Origin: Acidobacteriota bacterium
Lineage (GTDB): Bacteria; Acidobacteriota; Terriglobia; Terriglobales; Acidobacteriaceae
Assembly: GCA_021846985.1 (NCBI GenBank)
Contig: JAJZVX010000021.1
Coordinates: 1 to 62,752 of the forward strand
Direction of reading: 5' to 3'
DNA: 62,752 nucleotides
The translations under genes and the position numbers were made by a program. Positions 10,347 to 19,282 of the stretch are shown here, piece after piece. The notes below the pieces were generated by a model. That model ran no database searches and was not told the origin of the DNA. It worked only from the letters and a program-made list of their open reading frames with translations. Numbering within the stretch: position 1 is the stretch's first letter; each line of letters begins with the position of its first letter.

Positions 10347-10376
10347 AGAATAGCCAGATCGTAGTTCGAATGTCAA
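10347..10376 (-). promoter_or_regulatory. sigma-70-type promoter of the SDR-thiolase-MFS-esterase operon
   Basis: On the minus strand: -35 TTGACA (10371-10376), 18-base spacer, -10 TATTCT (10347-10352). This places the transcript start about 80 bases before the SDR gene. The -35 overlaps the palindromic operator. Confidence 0.55.
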
Positions 10377-10403
10377 TATTCATTCTTTCAAGAATGAGTA
10401 TTG
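10374..10403. promoter_or_regulatory. 30-bp palindromic operator between divergent promoters
   Basis: Left arm CAATATTCATTCTT (10374-10387), two-base centre TC, right arm AAGAATGAGTATTG (10390-10403). The arms are reverse complements except for one base. Size and symmetry fit a TetR-family dimer or pair of dimers. The site overlaps the -35 elements of both divergent promoters, so one bound repressor could silence both. Confidence 0.75.
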
Positions 10404-10429
10404 TTAAATCGGATAAGTTGATGTACGTT
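10401..10429 (+). promoter_or_regulatory. sigma-70-type promoter of the CoA-transferase gene
   Basis: -35 TTGTTA (10401-10406), 17-base spacer, -10 TACGTT (10424-10429). The -35 overlaps the last three bases of the palindrome. Confidence 0.45.
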
Positions 10430-10446
10430 TGGACAGAGCTTTTCCT

Positions 10447-11817
10447 ATGTCCATGCGCACGGCATCCGCTCCCGCAAAAACGATCTCTGCCGCCCAGGCG
10501 GCGGCTTTGGTCAAGTCTGGCGACTGGCTCGATTACGGCGCCTGCCTGGTTGAACCCGATGTCTTCGACCAGGCCCTGGCCGCGCGAGCCCATGAATTAA
10601 CTGCTGTTAGCATCCGCTCGAGTCTGGCGACCAAGCCACGGGCGGTGCTCGAGTGCGACCCGGAAGGGAAGCATTTCCACTGGTTCACCTGGCACTACAG
10701 CGCTTACGAGCGCGCCAAGTCCGATGCCGGCATCTGCTACCACATGCCGCCCAATCTGGGCGAGATTGACGATTACTATCGCCGCTTCATCGATCCCATC
10801 GATCTTGTTGCGGTCAAGGTGCGGCCGGCGGACGCAGACGGGTATTTCAATGCGGGCCTGTCGAGCGGCTGGCTGCGAGCTATCGTGGAACGCGCAAAGA
10901 CGCTGATCGTCGAAACTTCAACGGCCGTGCCCTGGGTGTATGGAGTGGGCAACGCCGTCCACATCAGCGAAGTGGATTACATCATCGAAGGCGACAATGC
11001 GCCGCTGGCGGAACTGAAGAACCCGGCGATCAGCGAAGTGGATCGCGTCATTGCCCGGACGCTTGCAGCCGAGGTGGAGGATGGCGCCTGCCTGCAAATC
11101 GGCATCGGGGGCATGCCCAATGCGGTTTGCTCGCTGCTTCGGGATTCAGGCGTGAAAGACCTGGGCGTGCACACCGAGATGCTGACCGACGGCCTGATCG
11201 AACTCTACCGCGCGGGCGTGGTCACCGGAGCGCGCAAGCAGCTTGACCCGGGGAAACTCGTGTTTACCTTCGGTCAGGGTTCGCGGTTCATGTATGAAAC
11301 CGTCGACCGCAATCCCGACATGCTGTGCTGCGACGTGGCGTACACGAACCTGCCGCACATCATCATGCAGAACCACAAGGTCGTCTCGATCAACAGCACC
11401 ATGCAAATGGACCTTCAAGGTCAGGCCGCGTCGGAGACCGACGGTCATCGCCACATCTCCGGAGCCGGCGGCCAACTGCAGTTTGTACGCGGCGCCTATG
11501 CGTCACGGGGCGGCAAGTCGTTTCTCTGCATGTCCTCGGTCTTCGAAAAGAAAGGCGTCAGGAAGAGCCGCATCGTTCTCAACCTCACGCCGGGCAACAT
11601 CGTGACCACGCCGCGCATGGACACGATGTACGTGGTGACGGAGTACGGCATGGTCAACCTGAAGGGGAAGTCGGTGCCGGACCGCGCGCGCGCCATGATT
11701 GCACTGGCACACCCGGATTTTCGCGAGGAACTGGAGCGGCAGGCGTTCGAAAACCGGCTCATTCCGCGCGCGTTCTATAGGAGCAAAGCTTCGGACAACA
11801 GCCCAGTGACGGTGTGA
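10447..11817 (+). CDS. acetyl-CoA hydrolase/CoA-transferase family enzyme
   Basis: A 456-aa member of the family that includes 4-hydroxybutyrate, butyryl-CoA:acetate and succinyl-CoA:acetate CoA-transferases. Visible family stretches are HISEVDYIIEGDNAPL, LQIGIGGMPNAV (glycine-rich CoA site), FTFGQGSRFMYE, HRHISGAGGQLQFVRGA and VVTEYGMVNLKGKS. Such enzymes move CoA from acetyl-CoA or succinyl-CoA to a free acid without ATP. The gene is divergent from the SDR operon and shares its operator, so it probably activates the acid that the operon oxidises. ATG 10447 is used; TTG 10429 and ATG 10453 are alternatives, and no strong ribosome-binding site decides. Confidence 0.87.
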   Translation: MSMRTASAPAKTISAAQAAALVKSGDWLDYGACLVEPDVFDQALAARAHELTAVSIRSSLATKPRAVLECDPEGKHFHWFTWHYSAYERAKSDAGICYHMPPNLGEIDDYYRRFIDPIDLVAVKVRPADADGYFNAGLSSGWLRAIVERAKTLIVETSTAVPWVYGVGNAVHISEVDYIIEGDNAPLAELKNPAISEVDRVIARTLAAEVEDGACLQIGIGGMPNAVCSLLRDSGVKDLGVHTEMLTDGLIELYRAGVVTGARKQLDPGKLVFTFGQGSRFMYETVDRNPDMLCCDVAYTNLPHIIMQNHKVVSINSTMQMDLQGQAASETDGHRHISGAGGQLQFVRGAYASRGGKSFLCMSSVFEKKGVRKSRIVLNLTPGNIVTTPRMDTMYVVTEYGMVNLKGKSVPDRARAMIALAHPDFREELERQAFENRLIPRAFYRSKASDNSPVTV

Positions 11818-12040
11818 AGCTGTCTTTGCGCATGCTTTGCCGCGCGATGCACAGGTTGCGCGGCGAATCCGGCAAATCGCCCATCGATGGCCAACAACTG
11901 GAGCGGCAGAATCCGCGCGCAATCGCGCAACTCACTTCATGCTTCTTCCAGAGCCGTCTGCCTGGCATCTGCTGGCCGGGCGCCTGCCGAGCGTCCTCGT
12001 TGGCGAAATTCAATTTCTGCGGCAATTCCCGGCGGCGAAA

Positions 12041-12052
12041 TGACTTTTGTCA
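12041..12052. promoter_or_regulatory. TGACTTTTGTCA motif, copy 1 (upstream of acetolactate synthase)
   Basis: Palindromic half-sites TGAC and GTCA are separated by TTTT. The identical 12-mer recurs at 14013-14024 upstream of the multiheme cytochrome gene. It lies 55-66 bases before the acetolactate synthase start and could be a binding site of a dimeric regulator. Confidence 0.4.
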
Positions 12053-12106
12053 CAGCCAAAGGCCGCAGCAAAATTGGATGCTGGATCTTCAGGAAAGCGA
12101 GGGTCC

Positions 12107-13846
12107 ATGCGCGAATTCCCACGTCAGGACAACAGTGTTCCCCATGCGCCTGCTCCGCTTACGGGCGCAGAGATCATTTGGGCCACATTAGCGGGCGAAG
12201 GCGTCACCGCTGTTTTTGGTTATCCTGGCGGGGCCATTCTTCCTACCTATGACGCCCTGCGCCGGTTTCCCATCCGGCATGTCCTGGTTCGCCATGAACA
12301 ATGCGCCGCGCATATGGCGGATGGCTATGCGCGCGCGTCCGGCAAAGTGGGCGTGTGCATGGCCACCAGCGGGCCAGGCGCAACCAATCTGCTCACCGGC
12401 ATTGCCACGGCCATGCTCGACTCGGTTCCCATTCTGTGCATCACCGGACAGGTGTCAAGCCGCGTGCTTGGCAACGACGCCTTTCAGGAAGTGGATATCA
12501 CCGGAGTCACGCTGCCCGTCACCAAGCACAATTTTCTGGTTGACCGGGCTGAAGACATCGCTCCCACACTCCGCAGTGCCCTGCAGATCGCGCGTTCCGG
12601 CCGGCCTGGTCCTGTGCTGGTCGATATTACCCGTGATGCCCAGCAAGCAAGCGCGCTCTTCGATTTTGACGCGGCCCAACCTGCTCCGTACCGTGAACAC
12701 CCCATGATCCGTGCCAGGGAGGAGCAACTGCAGCAGGCGGCCGACCTGATCCAGCGGGCAGAGCGTCCACTTATTCTGTCCGGTCATGGCGTGATTGCTT
12801 CCGGCGCTATGGAACAGGTGCGCACACTCGCCGAGCGCGCGCAGATTCCTGTGGCTCTTACGCTGTTGGGCCTGAGCTCGTTTCCGGCGTCGCATGTCCT
12901 CAATCTGGGGATGATGGGCATGCACGGCGAATCGTGGGTCAATCGCGCCATTCAACAGGCCGATCTGCTCATTGCCTGCGGGATGCGCTTTGGCGATCGC
13001 GTGATCGGCAAATCCACAAGTTATGCGCGCAACGCGCGCAAAATTCACATCGATATCGACCCTGCAGAGATCAACAAAAACGTGAAAGTTGATGTCGCGC
13101 TTACCGGCGATCTGCGGGCTGTTCTGGAGCGTCTTCTGCCACTGGTCCCCATTCGCCAGGACAGTGGATGGCTGAATACCATCCACAGTGCGCGGGGCGA
13201 AAACGCCGTTCGCGACATTCAAAATCTTCCCGACAACGGCCATCTTTACGCCGCGCACGTGATGCACGATCTCTGGCGCGTCACCAACAGCGAGTGTATT
13301 GTCGTGACGGATGTTGGCCAGCATCAGATGTGGGAAGCGCAGTACTTCAAACATGAGCATCCCCGCAGCCTGCTTACTTCAGGCGGCCTCGGAACCATGG
13401 GATTTGCCTTGCCTGCGGCTATCGGCGCCAAACTCGCGCATCCGGAAAAGGAAGTGTGGGCGATTGCCGGCGATGGCGGATTCCAGATGACCGCTGCAGA
13501 GTTGGCCACCCTTGCGCAGGAGGGCCTTAAGATCAATATCGCCATCATCAACAACGGCTATCTGGGCATGGTGCGGCAGTGGCAGGAGTTCTTCTACGAC
13601 CGCAACTATCAGTCCACGCCTCTGGTCAGTCCCGACTTTGTGAAGTTGGCCGATGCGCACGGAATCGCGGGGCGCGCCGTGCGCACGCGCGGCGCAGTGC
13701 GGGCGGCGGTGGATGAAGCGCGCTCTCACTCCAAAGCGTTTCTGCTCAACTTCATCGTCGAGCGGGAAGACGCTGTCTACCCCATGATTCCCGCGGGCAA
13801 CTCTCTGGACGAGATGATTCGCCGTCCCGCTGCCGGCGAGCCATGA
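12107..13846 (+). CDS. ilvB: acetolactate synthase large (catalytic) subunit
   Basis: A 579-aa thiamine-diphosphate enzyme making acetolactate or acetohydroxybutyrate for branched-chain amino acids. Catalytic Glu64 is in VRHEQCAAHMADGYAR; the ThDP/Mg motif starts at GDGGFQM (about 455) and reaches NNGYLGMVRQWQEFF, whose tail is typical of anabolic AHAS rather than catabolic AlsS. Domain order is ThDP-N, central FAD/NAD-like, ThDP-C. ATG 12107 starts just ahead of the conserved PLTGAEIIWATL; an upstream TTG (12047) would fall inside the TGAC motif region. No regulatory subunit (ilvH/ilvN) or ilvC follows, unlike the usual operon. Confidence 0.93.
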   Translation: MREFPRQDNSVPHAPAPLTGAEIIWATLAGEGVTAVFGYPGGAILPTYDALRRFPIRHVLVRHEQCAAHMADGYARASGKVGVCMATSGPGATNLLTGIATAMLDSVPILCITGQVSSRVLGNDAFQEVDITGVTLPVTKHNFLVDRAEDIAPTLRSALQIARSGRPGPVLVDITRDAQQASALFDFDAAQPAPYREHPMIRAREEQLQQAADLIQRAERPLILSGHGVIASGAMEQVRTLAERAQIPVALTLLGLSSFPASHVLNLGMMGMHGESWVNRAIQQADLLIACGMRFGDRVIGKSTSYARNARKIHIDIDPAEINKNVKVDVALTGDLRAVLERLLPLVPIRQDSGWLNTIHSARGENAVRDIQNLPDNGHLYAAHVMHDLWRVTNSECIVVTDVGQHQMWEAQYFKHEHPRSLLTSGGLGTMGFALPAAIGAKLAHPEKEVWAIAGDGGFQMTAAELATLAQEGLKINIAIINNGYLGMVRQWQEFFYDRNYQSTPLVSPDFVKLADAHGIAGRAVRTRGAVRAAVDEARSHSKAFLLNFIVEREDAVYPMIPAGNSLDEMIRRPAAGEP

Positions 13847-14174
13847 GAGATCGAGGAGGCTTGGAAACCAGCCTGTGCGTGAGACTCGATCGCCTCTGCT
13901 TTTCCGGCGCAAAGCGTGCGATGCCGCGAGGGGCTTTGAAGCGCTGAGCCGGCCTTGTCAACCGGCGCGCCCATCCGACTCTTTCCCAGCTCCAGGCCCT
14001 GGTTGTGTCCAGTGACTTTTGTCATTGTCCAGGCTGGCCGGAAACTCCAAGAATCATTAGAATCCCGCCTTATGCCCTCTGTTTCGCAAGCAGGGAAGTC
14101 TGCGCGGGCGCTTCGAACGGGGGAGATGCACGGGCGCGTCTCCAGCCGGAGACGGCTCTACATGGAGGAGAAAG
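13847..14174. other. 328-bp intergenic region with a cytochrome-side regulatory motif
   Basis: No gene is seen. Just after the acetolactate synthase stop a bulged hairpin (13857-13874, loop AAA) could act as a weak terminator, without a T-run. TGACTTTTGTCA sits at 14013-14024, flanked on both sides by TGTCCAG direct repeats (14006-14012 and 14026-14032). A -10-like TAGAAT is at 14058-14063. Confidence 0.45.
14013..14024. promoter_or_regulatory. TGACTTTTGTCA motif, copy 2 (upstream of the octaheme cytochrome)
   Basis: Exact copy of the 12-mer at 12041-12052, here 150 bases before the cytochrome start and bracketed by two TGTCCAG repeats 20 bp apart. Confidence 0.4.
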
Positions 14175-15527
14175 ATGCGCACGAGAAGATTTTTTATCGG
14201 CATATGTACGGTGCTATTTCTTGGCGTCCCGGCACTCAAGGCTCAAGCGGCAAAACACTCTGGTGGGATGCTTCATGCGGTTCGACAAAGTCCCGTCCGG
14301 CCGCCGGTCTCCGCGGAGGGGCAGGCCTGCCTCGATTGTCACGCCTCGACCACCCCGGCCCTGGTGGAGCAGTGGAAAGAAAGTGAGCACTATAAGAAGG
14401 GTGTTGATTGCTATTCCTGTCACAAGGCCAATGCCGGCGATCCGGCCACGGTGGACCACTACGGACAGAAGATTGCGGTGATCGTTACGCCCAGGTATTG
14501 CGGAAATTGCCATGCCAGGGAGACTGACCAGTACGAGCACAGCCGGCATGCCCGGGCCGCGCAATTCATTGGCTCGCTCGACAATGTGCTGGGCGAAGTG
14601 GTGGAAGGCGCTCCCGCGGTGCAGAGCGAATGCCGCCAGTGTCATGGAAGCACCGTCAGGTACCTGGGCGACGGCAAGTTCGATTCCACCACCTGGCCCA
14701 ACAGCGGCGTGGGGCGCGTGAATCCGGATGGCAGCCTGGGTTCCTGCGCTTCCTGCCATGGCCGCCACAGCTTCAGCGTCGCCCAGGCTCGCGATCCTCA
14801 GACGTGCGGCAAATGCCACATGGGACCGGACCATCCTCAGATTGAAATTTACAACGAGTCGATGCATGGCATCCTCTACAAGGCCAATCGCGACAAGATG
14901 AATCTCGGCAGCAAGACGTGGATCGTGGGCAAGGACTATGCGGCTGCGCCCACCTGCGTAACCTGCCACATGGGCGGCACGCCCGATCATCCCGAATCGA
15001 CGCATGACACCGGAACGCGCTTGAGCTGGACGCTACGGCCTGCGGTCAGCATCCATCAGCAGGATTGGGAGAAAAAGCGTGCGGCGATGCAGGAGGTGTG
15101 CCTGAACTGTCATGCGAGCGGCCTTGTGAACAACTTCTATAAGCAATTTGACGACACGGTGAACCTCTACAACACCAAGTACGGCGAGCCCGCGGCCGCC
15201 ATCATGAAAAAGCTGGCCGAAACCAAAGCCATCACGGCCACGCCGTTCGACGCTCCGATCAAGTGGGATTACTTCGAGATGTGGCATCACGAAGGCCGTG
15301 CCGCGCGCATGGGCTCGGCCATGAACGGACCGGATTACACGCAATGGCACGGCTTCTACGAGGTAGCCAAGGACTTTTACACGAAGTTCATCCCCGAAGC
15401 CGACAGGCTCTCGCCCGGCATCACCAGGGATCTGCGGAACTCTCCCGATAACATCTGGTTGAAAGGCCTGACCAAGGAGCAGATCCAGCAGGAGCTTGAC
15501 TACTACAAAAAGAGATATAACCAGTAA
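14175..15527 (+). CDS. octaheme cytochrome c, hydroxylamine oxidoreductase family
   Basis: A 450-aa exported protein (signal peptide about 1-25). It has eight CXXCH heme sites at residues 52, 79, 109, 153, 191, 211, 261 and 309. After the last heme, EMWHHEGRAARMGSAMNGPD and YTQWHGFYEV (about 368-397) are the family's conserved C-terminal block. In this family heme 4 (CRQCH here) is the catalytic heme; known members oxidise hydroxylamine or hydrazine, or reduce nitrite/hydroxylamine. Whether the tyrosine that cross-links heme P460 in oxidising members is present needs an alignment. No membrane quinone partner is adjacent, so its electron route is unknown. Ribosome-binding site GGAGG precedes ATG 14175. 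Confidence 0.9.
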   Translation: MRTRRFFIGICTVLFLGVPALKAQAAKHSGGMLHAVRQSPVRPPVSAEGQACLDCHASTTPALVEQWKESEHYKKGVDCYSCHKANAGDPATVDHYGQKIAVIVTPRYCGNCHARETDQYEHSRHARAAQFIGSLDNVLGEVVEGAPAVQSECRQCHGSTVRYLGDGKFDSTTWPNSGVGRVNPDGSLGSCASCHGRHSFSVAQARDPQTCGKCHMGPDHPQIEIYNESMHGILYKANRDKMNLGSKTWIVGKDYAAAPTCVTCHMGGTPDHPESTHDTGTRLSWTLRPAVSIHQQDWEKKRAAMQEVCLNCHASGLVNNFYKQFDDTVNLYNTKYGEPAAAIMKKLAETKAITATPFDAPIKWDYFEMWHHEGRAARMGSAMNGPDYTQWHGFYEVAKDFYTKFIPEADRLSPGITRDLRNSPDNIWLKGLTKEQIQQELDYYKKRYNQ

Positions 15528-15664
15528 GGGCATGTTCGGTTCCGGCCTGCCGAGACGCGTAGCCCTTGTGCGTTCCGGCAAGCCGGCATCGCGGCGCTTG
15601 CGTGGGCGGAGTCCGTCCGGTTTGCGGAACTCCGCGGCCGTTGTCTGCGTATTGCACAACGACC

Positions 15665-18082
15665 ATGTTCAGCGAACTTAAGCTTGCAGTACGGCAGTTG
15701 AGGAAATCGCCCGGCTTTACCTTGGCGGCGATCGTCACACTGGCTCTTGGCATCGGCGCCAATGCCGTTGTCTTCAGCGTTCTCAATGCCCTGGTGCTGC
15801 GGCCAGTGAACGTGCCCCAGGCGCAGAATCTCTACATGGTGCAGCGCTACCGGTGGGCGTCGCAGTCTTACCCGAACTACCTCGACCTGCGCGACCGCAA
15901 CCGTACCTTTGAGAGCCTGGTTACCTTCTCGATCATCGGCCCCGTGGGAATCAACACCGGCGGCGAGCCAGCGACGGCCTGGCCCTATCTGGCCAGCGGC
16001 AACTACTTCGACGCGCTCGGAATCCAGCCCTATCTGGGCCGCTTCTTCCACGCCTCCGACGAGAAAGGCACGAACAGCGCCCCCTATGTGGTGCTCAGCT
16101 ATGCCTACTGGCACAGCCACTTCCACGACGATACCGGCGTGGTTGGCCGTCCCGTGGACATCAACAAGCACCCGCTCACCATCATCGGCGTGGCGCCGCC
16201 TTCCTTCCGCGGCACGGAGCTTTTCTTCGCTCCCGCGTTCTGGATTCCCATCGTCGAGCAGCCCGCCATCGAAGGCTACGACGGCCTGAAGGAACGCGGC
16301 AATCACTCGCCCTTCATCATCGGACGCCTCAAGCCGGGTGTGACGCCGGCGGCAGCCACAGCCGACCTGAACGCCCTTGGCGCCTGGCTGGCGAAAACCT
16401 ATCCAGCCGATGACGATGGCATCCACTTCTCCCTCGCCCGCCCCGGTCTTGTTGGCGACATGCTGGGCGGTCCGGCGCGCGCGTTCATGGCCGGCCTCAT
16501 GCTTCTTGCAGGACTCATTCTGCTGGCGGCCTGCGCCAACCTCGGCAGCCTCTTTGCGGCCCGCGCCACCGACCGCGCCAAGGAGGTGGCTCTGCGCCTG
16601 GCGCTCGGCTCGCACCGCGGACGCATTCTCCGCCATCTGCTGGCCGAAGCATTACTGGTCTCACTGGCAGGCGGCGTCCTCGGCCTCGCCGGCGGCATCG
16701 TCATCCTGCGCGGACTCAGCGCCTGGCAGCCCATTCCCGATGTGCCCATCAATGTGCCGGTGAATCCCGACCTCCGCACCTACGCCGTGGCGCTGTTGCT
16801 GGCGCTGATCAGCGGTCTTCTTTTTGGTTTGGTGCCCGTCCGCCAGGTGTTGCGCACCGATCCCTGGCAGGTGATCCGTACCAGCGGCAACGGACTGGGC
16901 GGAATGCGGCGCTTCAGTCTCCGCGACCTGCTGCTGGTGGCGCAAATCGCCATCTGCGCCGTTCTTGTTACCTCTTCGCTGGTTGCGGTCCGCGGCTTGG
17001 CGCGTTCGCTGCATAGCGAATATGGCTTTCAGCCGCGGGGCGCCATGCTGGTCAGTTGCGACCTCCACATGGCGGGCTACTCCGGCGATCAGATGCCGCG
17101 GATGCAGCGCCGCATGCTCGATGCCGTGGCGGCGATTCCGGGAGTGACGGCGGTGGGATACACCAGCCAGATCCCGCTGGCCCTCGGCGGCGGCGATTCC
17201 TATGTCTATACCGACGCCACCACCGACTTCCGGCCCACCAACTACGCGGCCGACGCCATGAACTACACCATATCTCCCGGTTATCTTGACGCGGCGGGCA
17301 CCCGCCTGCTGGCCGGCCGCGAGATGGCCTTCACCGACGATGCCAAAGCGCCCAAAGTCGCTCTCGTCAATCGGCGGTTCGCGCTGAAGGTCTTTGGCTC
17401 TGTGCAAAAGGCCGTGGGGGGGCACTTCAAGTACTGGGGCGGCGAGCGCGCCGAAGTTGTGGGCGTGGTCGAAGACGGAAAGTACCGCACGCTGACGGAA
17501 GATCAGCAGCCCGCCATGTTCTTCTCCTTCCAGCAGATGCAGCGCAGCAGCGCCTGGCTCGTGGTGCGCTCGCGCCGCGACCCGCAGGAGATGACGCCAG
17601 CCCTCGAGCGCGCTCTTCGCGGACTCGATTCCTCGCTGCCCTTCACACTGCGAACCTGGACCTCTGAGATGGATTCGGCGCTCTTTGCCGCGCGTGTGGC
17701 CACCGTGGCGCTGGGAGTGCTCGGACTGCTCGGCGCCATGCTTGCCGTCACCGGCATCTTCGGCATGGCCTCTTATGTCGTCAGCAAGCGCCTGCGCGAA
17801 TTAGGAATTCGCGTGGCTCTCGGCGCCGGTCGCCGCGAGGTGCTCCGCGCCTCGCTCGGCCGCGCCTTCCGCCTGCTGGTCATCGGTTCCGTCGTGGGAC
17901 TTGCCCTGGGCGTAATGGGCGCTCGTGTGCTCTCCCACATCGTTTATCAGGCCACGTCCAGGGATCCAATGGTGCTGGGTGGTGTCACCCTCGCCATGAT
18001 GCTGCTCGGCATGGTTGCGGCTCTGGTTCCCGCGCGCCGCGCCCTTGCCGTCGATCCCATGATCCTGCTGCGCGACGAGTGA
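15665..18082 (+). CDS. ABC-type permease, ADOP-like (MacB_PCD/FtsX duplicated), stand-alone
   Basis: An 805-aa permease built of two halves, each with a MacB-type periplasmic domain and FtsX helices. The start MFSELKLAVRQLRKSPGFTLA is the conserved ADOP opening, followed by the first membrane helix with GIGANAVVFSVLNALVLRPV. The C-terminus ends in the family tail VPARRALAVDPMILLRDE. Members lack their own ATPase and are expanded in Acidobacteriota; their substrates are unknown. ATG 15665 fits the family start, though no clear ribosome-binding site is seen. No ATPase gene is adjacent; the nearest are in the export operon 3-7 kb downstream. Confidence 0.88.
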   Translation: MFSELKLAVRQLRKSPGFTLAAIVTLALGIGANAVVFSVLNALVLRPVNVPQAQNLYMVQRYRWASQSYPNYLDLRDRNRTFESLVTFSIIGPVGINTGGEPATAWPYLASGNYFDALGIQPYLGRFFHASDEKGTNSAPYVVLSYAYWHSHFHDDTGVVGRPVDINKHPLTIIGVAPPSFRGTELFFAPAFWIPIVEQPAIEGYDGLKERGNHSPFIIGRLKPGVTPAAATADLNALGAWLAKTYPADDDGIHFSLARPGLVGDMLGGPARAFMAGLMLLAGLILLAACANLGSLFAARATDRAKEVALRLALGSHRGRILRHLLAEALLVSLAGGVLGLAGGIVILRGLSAWQPIPDVPINVPVNPDLRTYAVALLLALISGLLFGLVPVRQVLRTDPWQVIRTSGNGLGGMRRFSLRDLLLVAQIAICAVLVTSSLVAVRGLARSLHSEYGFQPRGAMLVSCDLHMAGYSGDQMPRMQRRMLDAVAAIPGVTAVGYTSQIPLALGGGDSYVYTDATTDFRPTNYAADAMNYTISPGYLDAAGTRLLAGREMAFTDDAKAPKVALVNRRFALKVFGSVQKAVGGHFKYWGGERAEVVGVVEDGKYRTLTEDQQPAMFFSFQQMQRSSAWLVVRSRRDPQEMTPALERALRGLDSSLPFTLRTWTSEMDSALFAARVATVALGVLGLLGAMLAVTGIFGMASYVVSKRLRELGIRVALGAGRREVLRASLGRAFRLLVIGSVVGLALGVMGARVLSHIVYQATSRDPMVLGGVTLAMMLLGMVAALVPARRALAVDPMILLRDE

Positions 18083-18312
18083 TCGCCATTTTCTTGCGGC
18101 CGGAAAATCCGCTGCGTTCCCCTGCACTGCGCTATTCCCAGTTGTAACGGCATTTTCCCGGAGAGGGCAGAAGCAGTGCAGAAGAGGTTCAAATCCGCAT
18201 GGCTTGGCTGGCGCAATGGCATGGCGCAGAACCCTGCGCGGCGTGGATTTCCTGCTTTTGTACCGTGCCCATGGGAGACTCGATTGTCCCGGCCAGTAAT
18301 GTCGCCGGCATG

Positions 18313-18927
18313 CTATTGGCCGTGCTGCATGGGGATGTCGGCGTTAAAGTAAAAAGTCTCTTCTATTCCCGTTTGCGGATTCTTTGCCTTCATCACGTCG
18401 TAGGAGTGGCCATCTTTCTGCACCAGGCTTTGCTCCGGCGTCACATACCCAAGGACGCGCATAATCACGTACTCCTCCCGGGCATTGATCACCCTCCACG
18501 CCGTTTGCGGCGACTTGCCGTCGCCCGAGTCCATGATCGAGCGAATTATTCCACGGATAAAGGACCGGTGAAATGCCGCCGTCTGCCAGTCTCCCAGGGC
18601 GCGGCTTGCCGTCAGGGCCACAAAATGGGCATCGATGTTCAGGAAGTCATTCGCCAAAATGAGATTGGCCTGCTTGAGAGCTTCGGCGTAGTTTCCCGCG
18701 CTCATCGCGCTGGTCATGGCTTTTTCGGGCTCGGAGGTATCCTTTGCCTGCTTGGCTTCAGGCGAGTCCGGATAGCTGAGGCGCAGTTGCGTGTAGTCGA
18801 TATCCGTATTGCCTGACTTCAGTTGGGCCAGCAGCGTGGCGTAGTCGGCAGACGGCTTGGTTTGAGCCGCGAGCAATGGAAAGGCGCATACGGCGAGCGT
18901 AAGAAAAGCCAGAGATTTTGCACGCAT
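18313..18927 (-). CDS. secreted DUF4919-like protein
   Basis: A 204-aa protein with an N-terminal signal peptide (MRAKSLAFLTLAVCAFPLLA, cut near AQTKP). The body is helical with TPR-like spacing (about residues 65-115), then REEYVIMRVLGYVTPEQSL and GHSYDVMKAKN, features I associate with the DUF4919 family of Bacteroidota and Acidobacteriota. Function is unknown. It stands alone between a permease and the export operon, on the opposite strand. Confidence 0.7.
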   Translation of the reverse strand: MRAKSLAFLTLAVCAFPLLAAQTKPSADYATLLAQLKSGNTDIDYTQLRLSYPDSPEAKQAKDTSEPEKAMTSAMSAGNYAEALKQANLILANDFLNIDAHFVALTASRALGDWQTAAFHRSFIRGIIRSIMDSGDGKSPQTAWRVINAREEYVIMRVLGYVTPEQSLVQKDGHSYDVMKAKNPQTGIEETFYFNADIPMQHGQ

Positions 18928-18933
18928 AATCAA

Positions 18934-19253
18934 GGGAATATTACTCTGTGCAAAGGCAGGTGTCCATGCCGCAACAGGGCTCTGGAGACCCTGAAATCCG
19001 TGCCGTCACTGATCTGTTCGAGACGCACAACATCTCTCCTCTTCTGCGCGAGGAAACTTTCCATTGCGTTTCTGATGTTTTAACGGGTCTGTACCGTAGG
19101 CGATTCCAGATGGATTCGCTCCGGTTGCAAATGCGCGCCCTTGCCTGTTCGGAATCGAACACCAAGGCCCCGGAAGCGGTCACTCGGCATCCTCATGCCA
19201 CGGATAGCCGCTCTCTAAGCTGCTTATTTTCAATGCGGATAGAACGCCGCGTT
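18934..19253. other. 320-bp intergenic region before the export operon
   Basis: Lies between the divergent DUF4919-like gene and the export operon. No further gene is seen. Its right edge joins the -24/-12 element at 19254; an activator of that promoter would be expected to bind in this stretch, but I see no clear tandem palindromes. Confidence 0.4.
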
Positions 19254-19268
19254 TGGCACGCGAAATGC
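19254..19268 (+). promoter_or_regulatory. sigma-54 (-24/-12) promoter of the export operon
   Basis: TGGCACG (19254-19260), four bases, then ATGC (19265-19268): exact GG-N10-GC spacing and a perfect -24 heptamer against the consensus TGGCACG-N4-TTGC. Predicted start is near 19280, only about three bases before ATG 19283. The operon itself encodes a sigma-54-type activator. Confidence 0.55.
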
Positions 19269-19282
19269 CACTCTCCCGGGCG

